NCBI GenBank assembly: GCA_003155565.1
Contig: PMDM01000460.1
Location: 1 to 6,039 of the forward strand
From: Methylococcaceae bacterium
Lineage (GTDB): Bacteria; Pseudomonadota; Gammaproteobacteria; Methylococcales; Methylomonadaceae
DNA: 6,039 nucleotides
Direction: 5' to 3'
Both the position numbers and the translations under genes were made by a program. The notes under the pieces were generated by a model. It did not search any database, was not told the origin of the DNA, and worked only from the letters and a program-made list of their open reading frames with translations. Positions 5,789-6,039 of this stretch are shown piece by piece. How positions within the stretch are numbered: position 1 is the stretch's first letter; the number at the start of each line of letters is the position of its first letter.

Positions 5789-6039
5789 TTATTTAACAAT
5801 GTACTCAAGCAAGGGATTGCGGAACAACACAATCAAGATAATCACCAGGCTATAAATGGCTAAGGATTCGATCATCGCCAAGCCGATGAATAAGGTGCGC
5901 ATGATCGAGCGTTCCGATTCGGGTTGCCGGGAGAGTGCTTCCAATGCGCTGCTAATGGCTTTGCCCATTGCCAATGCTGGCAACATGACACCGATGGCGA
6001 TCCCGAAAATGGCGGCGACGCTCGACCCTAAAACGATCA
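5789..6039 (-). CDS. atpE: ATP synthase Fo c subunit, alternate/N-ATPase type, 5' end outside window
   Basis: The c subunit forms the membrane rotor ring whose carboxylates carry H+ or Na+. The frame is open to the window edge (first full codon at 6037), so 82 residues are seen and a few N-terminal ones are missing. The true start lies outside the window. Two membrane helices flank the polar loop LSRQPESERS, which contacts gamma/epsilon. The second helix contains GLAMIESLAIY with the ion-carrying Glu (codon 5869-5867), followed by Ser at +1 and Tyr at +5, as in Na+-binding c rings. In the first helix the usual N-ATPase PxxxEG (PxxxQG in Na+ rings such as Ilyobacter) reads PALAMG, so the additional Glu/Gln ligand is Met (codon 5968-5966). 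E. coli has a hydrophobic Ile at this position. Ion specificity is therefore uncertain and may favour H+. The C-terminus NPLLEYIVK ends at TAA 5791-5789. Confidence 0.93.
   Translation of the reverse strand, partial: IVLGSSVAAIFGIAIGVMLPALAMGKAISSALEALSRQPESERSIMRTLFIGLAMIESLAIYSLVIILIVLFRNPLLEYIVK

Overview
The window looks like part of a gammaproteobacterial chromosome. The alternate ATPase genes, the protein acetylation genes and the moderate base composition would all suit a methanotroph-like gammaproteobacterium. That placement is an inference from gene content and remembered family resemblance, and no rRNA or other marker gene is present to confirm it.

Right part (2714-6039, minus strand): the end of an F-type ATP synthase operon in the order c (atpE, cut by the window edge), b (atpF), alpha (atpA), gamma (atpG). 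The genes are packed tightly: 15 nt between c and b, a 14-nt overlap of b and alpha, and an ATGA overlap of alpha and gamma. There is no separate delta gene between b and alpha. This order, the long b subunit and the distinctive c, alpha and gamma sequences identify the 'alternate' or N-ATPase type (atpDCQRBEFAG), a second ATPase usually carried alongside the housekeeping enzyme. Two residues stand out. The c subunit has Met where the usual N-ATPase c subunit has the extra Glu/Gln ion ligand. The alpha subunit has Arg in place of the Walker A Lys.

Middle part (1228-2597, minus strand, downstream of gamma): two broken genes for reversible protein acetylation. The first is the N-terminal CoA-binding domain of a Pat-like or ADP-forming acyl-CoA synthetase protein. 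It stops abruptly and runs directly into a histone deacetylase-family (AcuC/HdaH-like) gene that lacks its own N-terminus. The deacetylase remnant also has two separate 1-nt deletions, yet its catalytic and zinc-binding residues are all still readable.

Left part (1-1227): a ParD/ParE type II toxin-antitoxin pair on the plus strand. It has a well-formed promoter whose -10 box lies inside a perfect 17-nt palindrome, the likely autoregulatory operator. parD is intact, while parE is broken by a single inserted base, so the antitoxin appears orphaned. The first 330 bases hold no recognisable gene, only a short minus-strand reading frame behind a very good Shine-Dalgarno sequence.

Overall, the ATPase operon is intact in every reading frame, whereas the flanking 2 kb carries three single-base indels and one deletion junction. 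This is a boundary between a maintained operon and a decaying accessory region. I saw no CRISPR array, tRNA, rRNA or complete insertion sequence.
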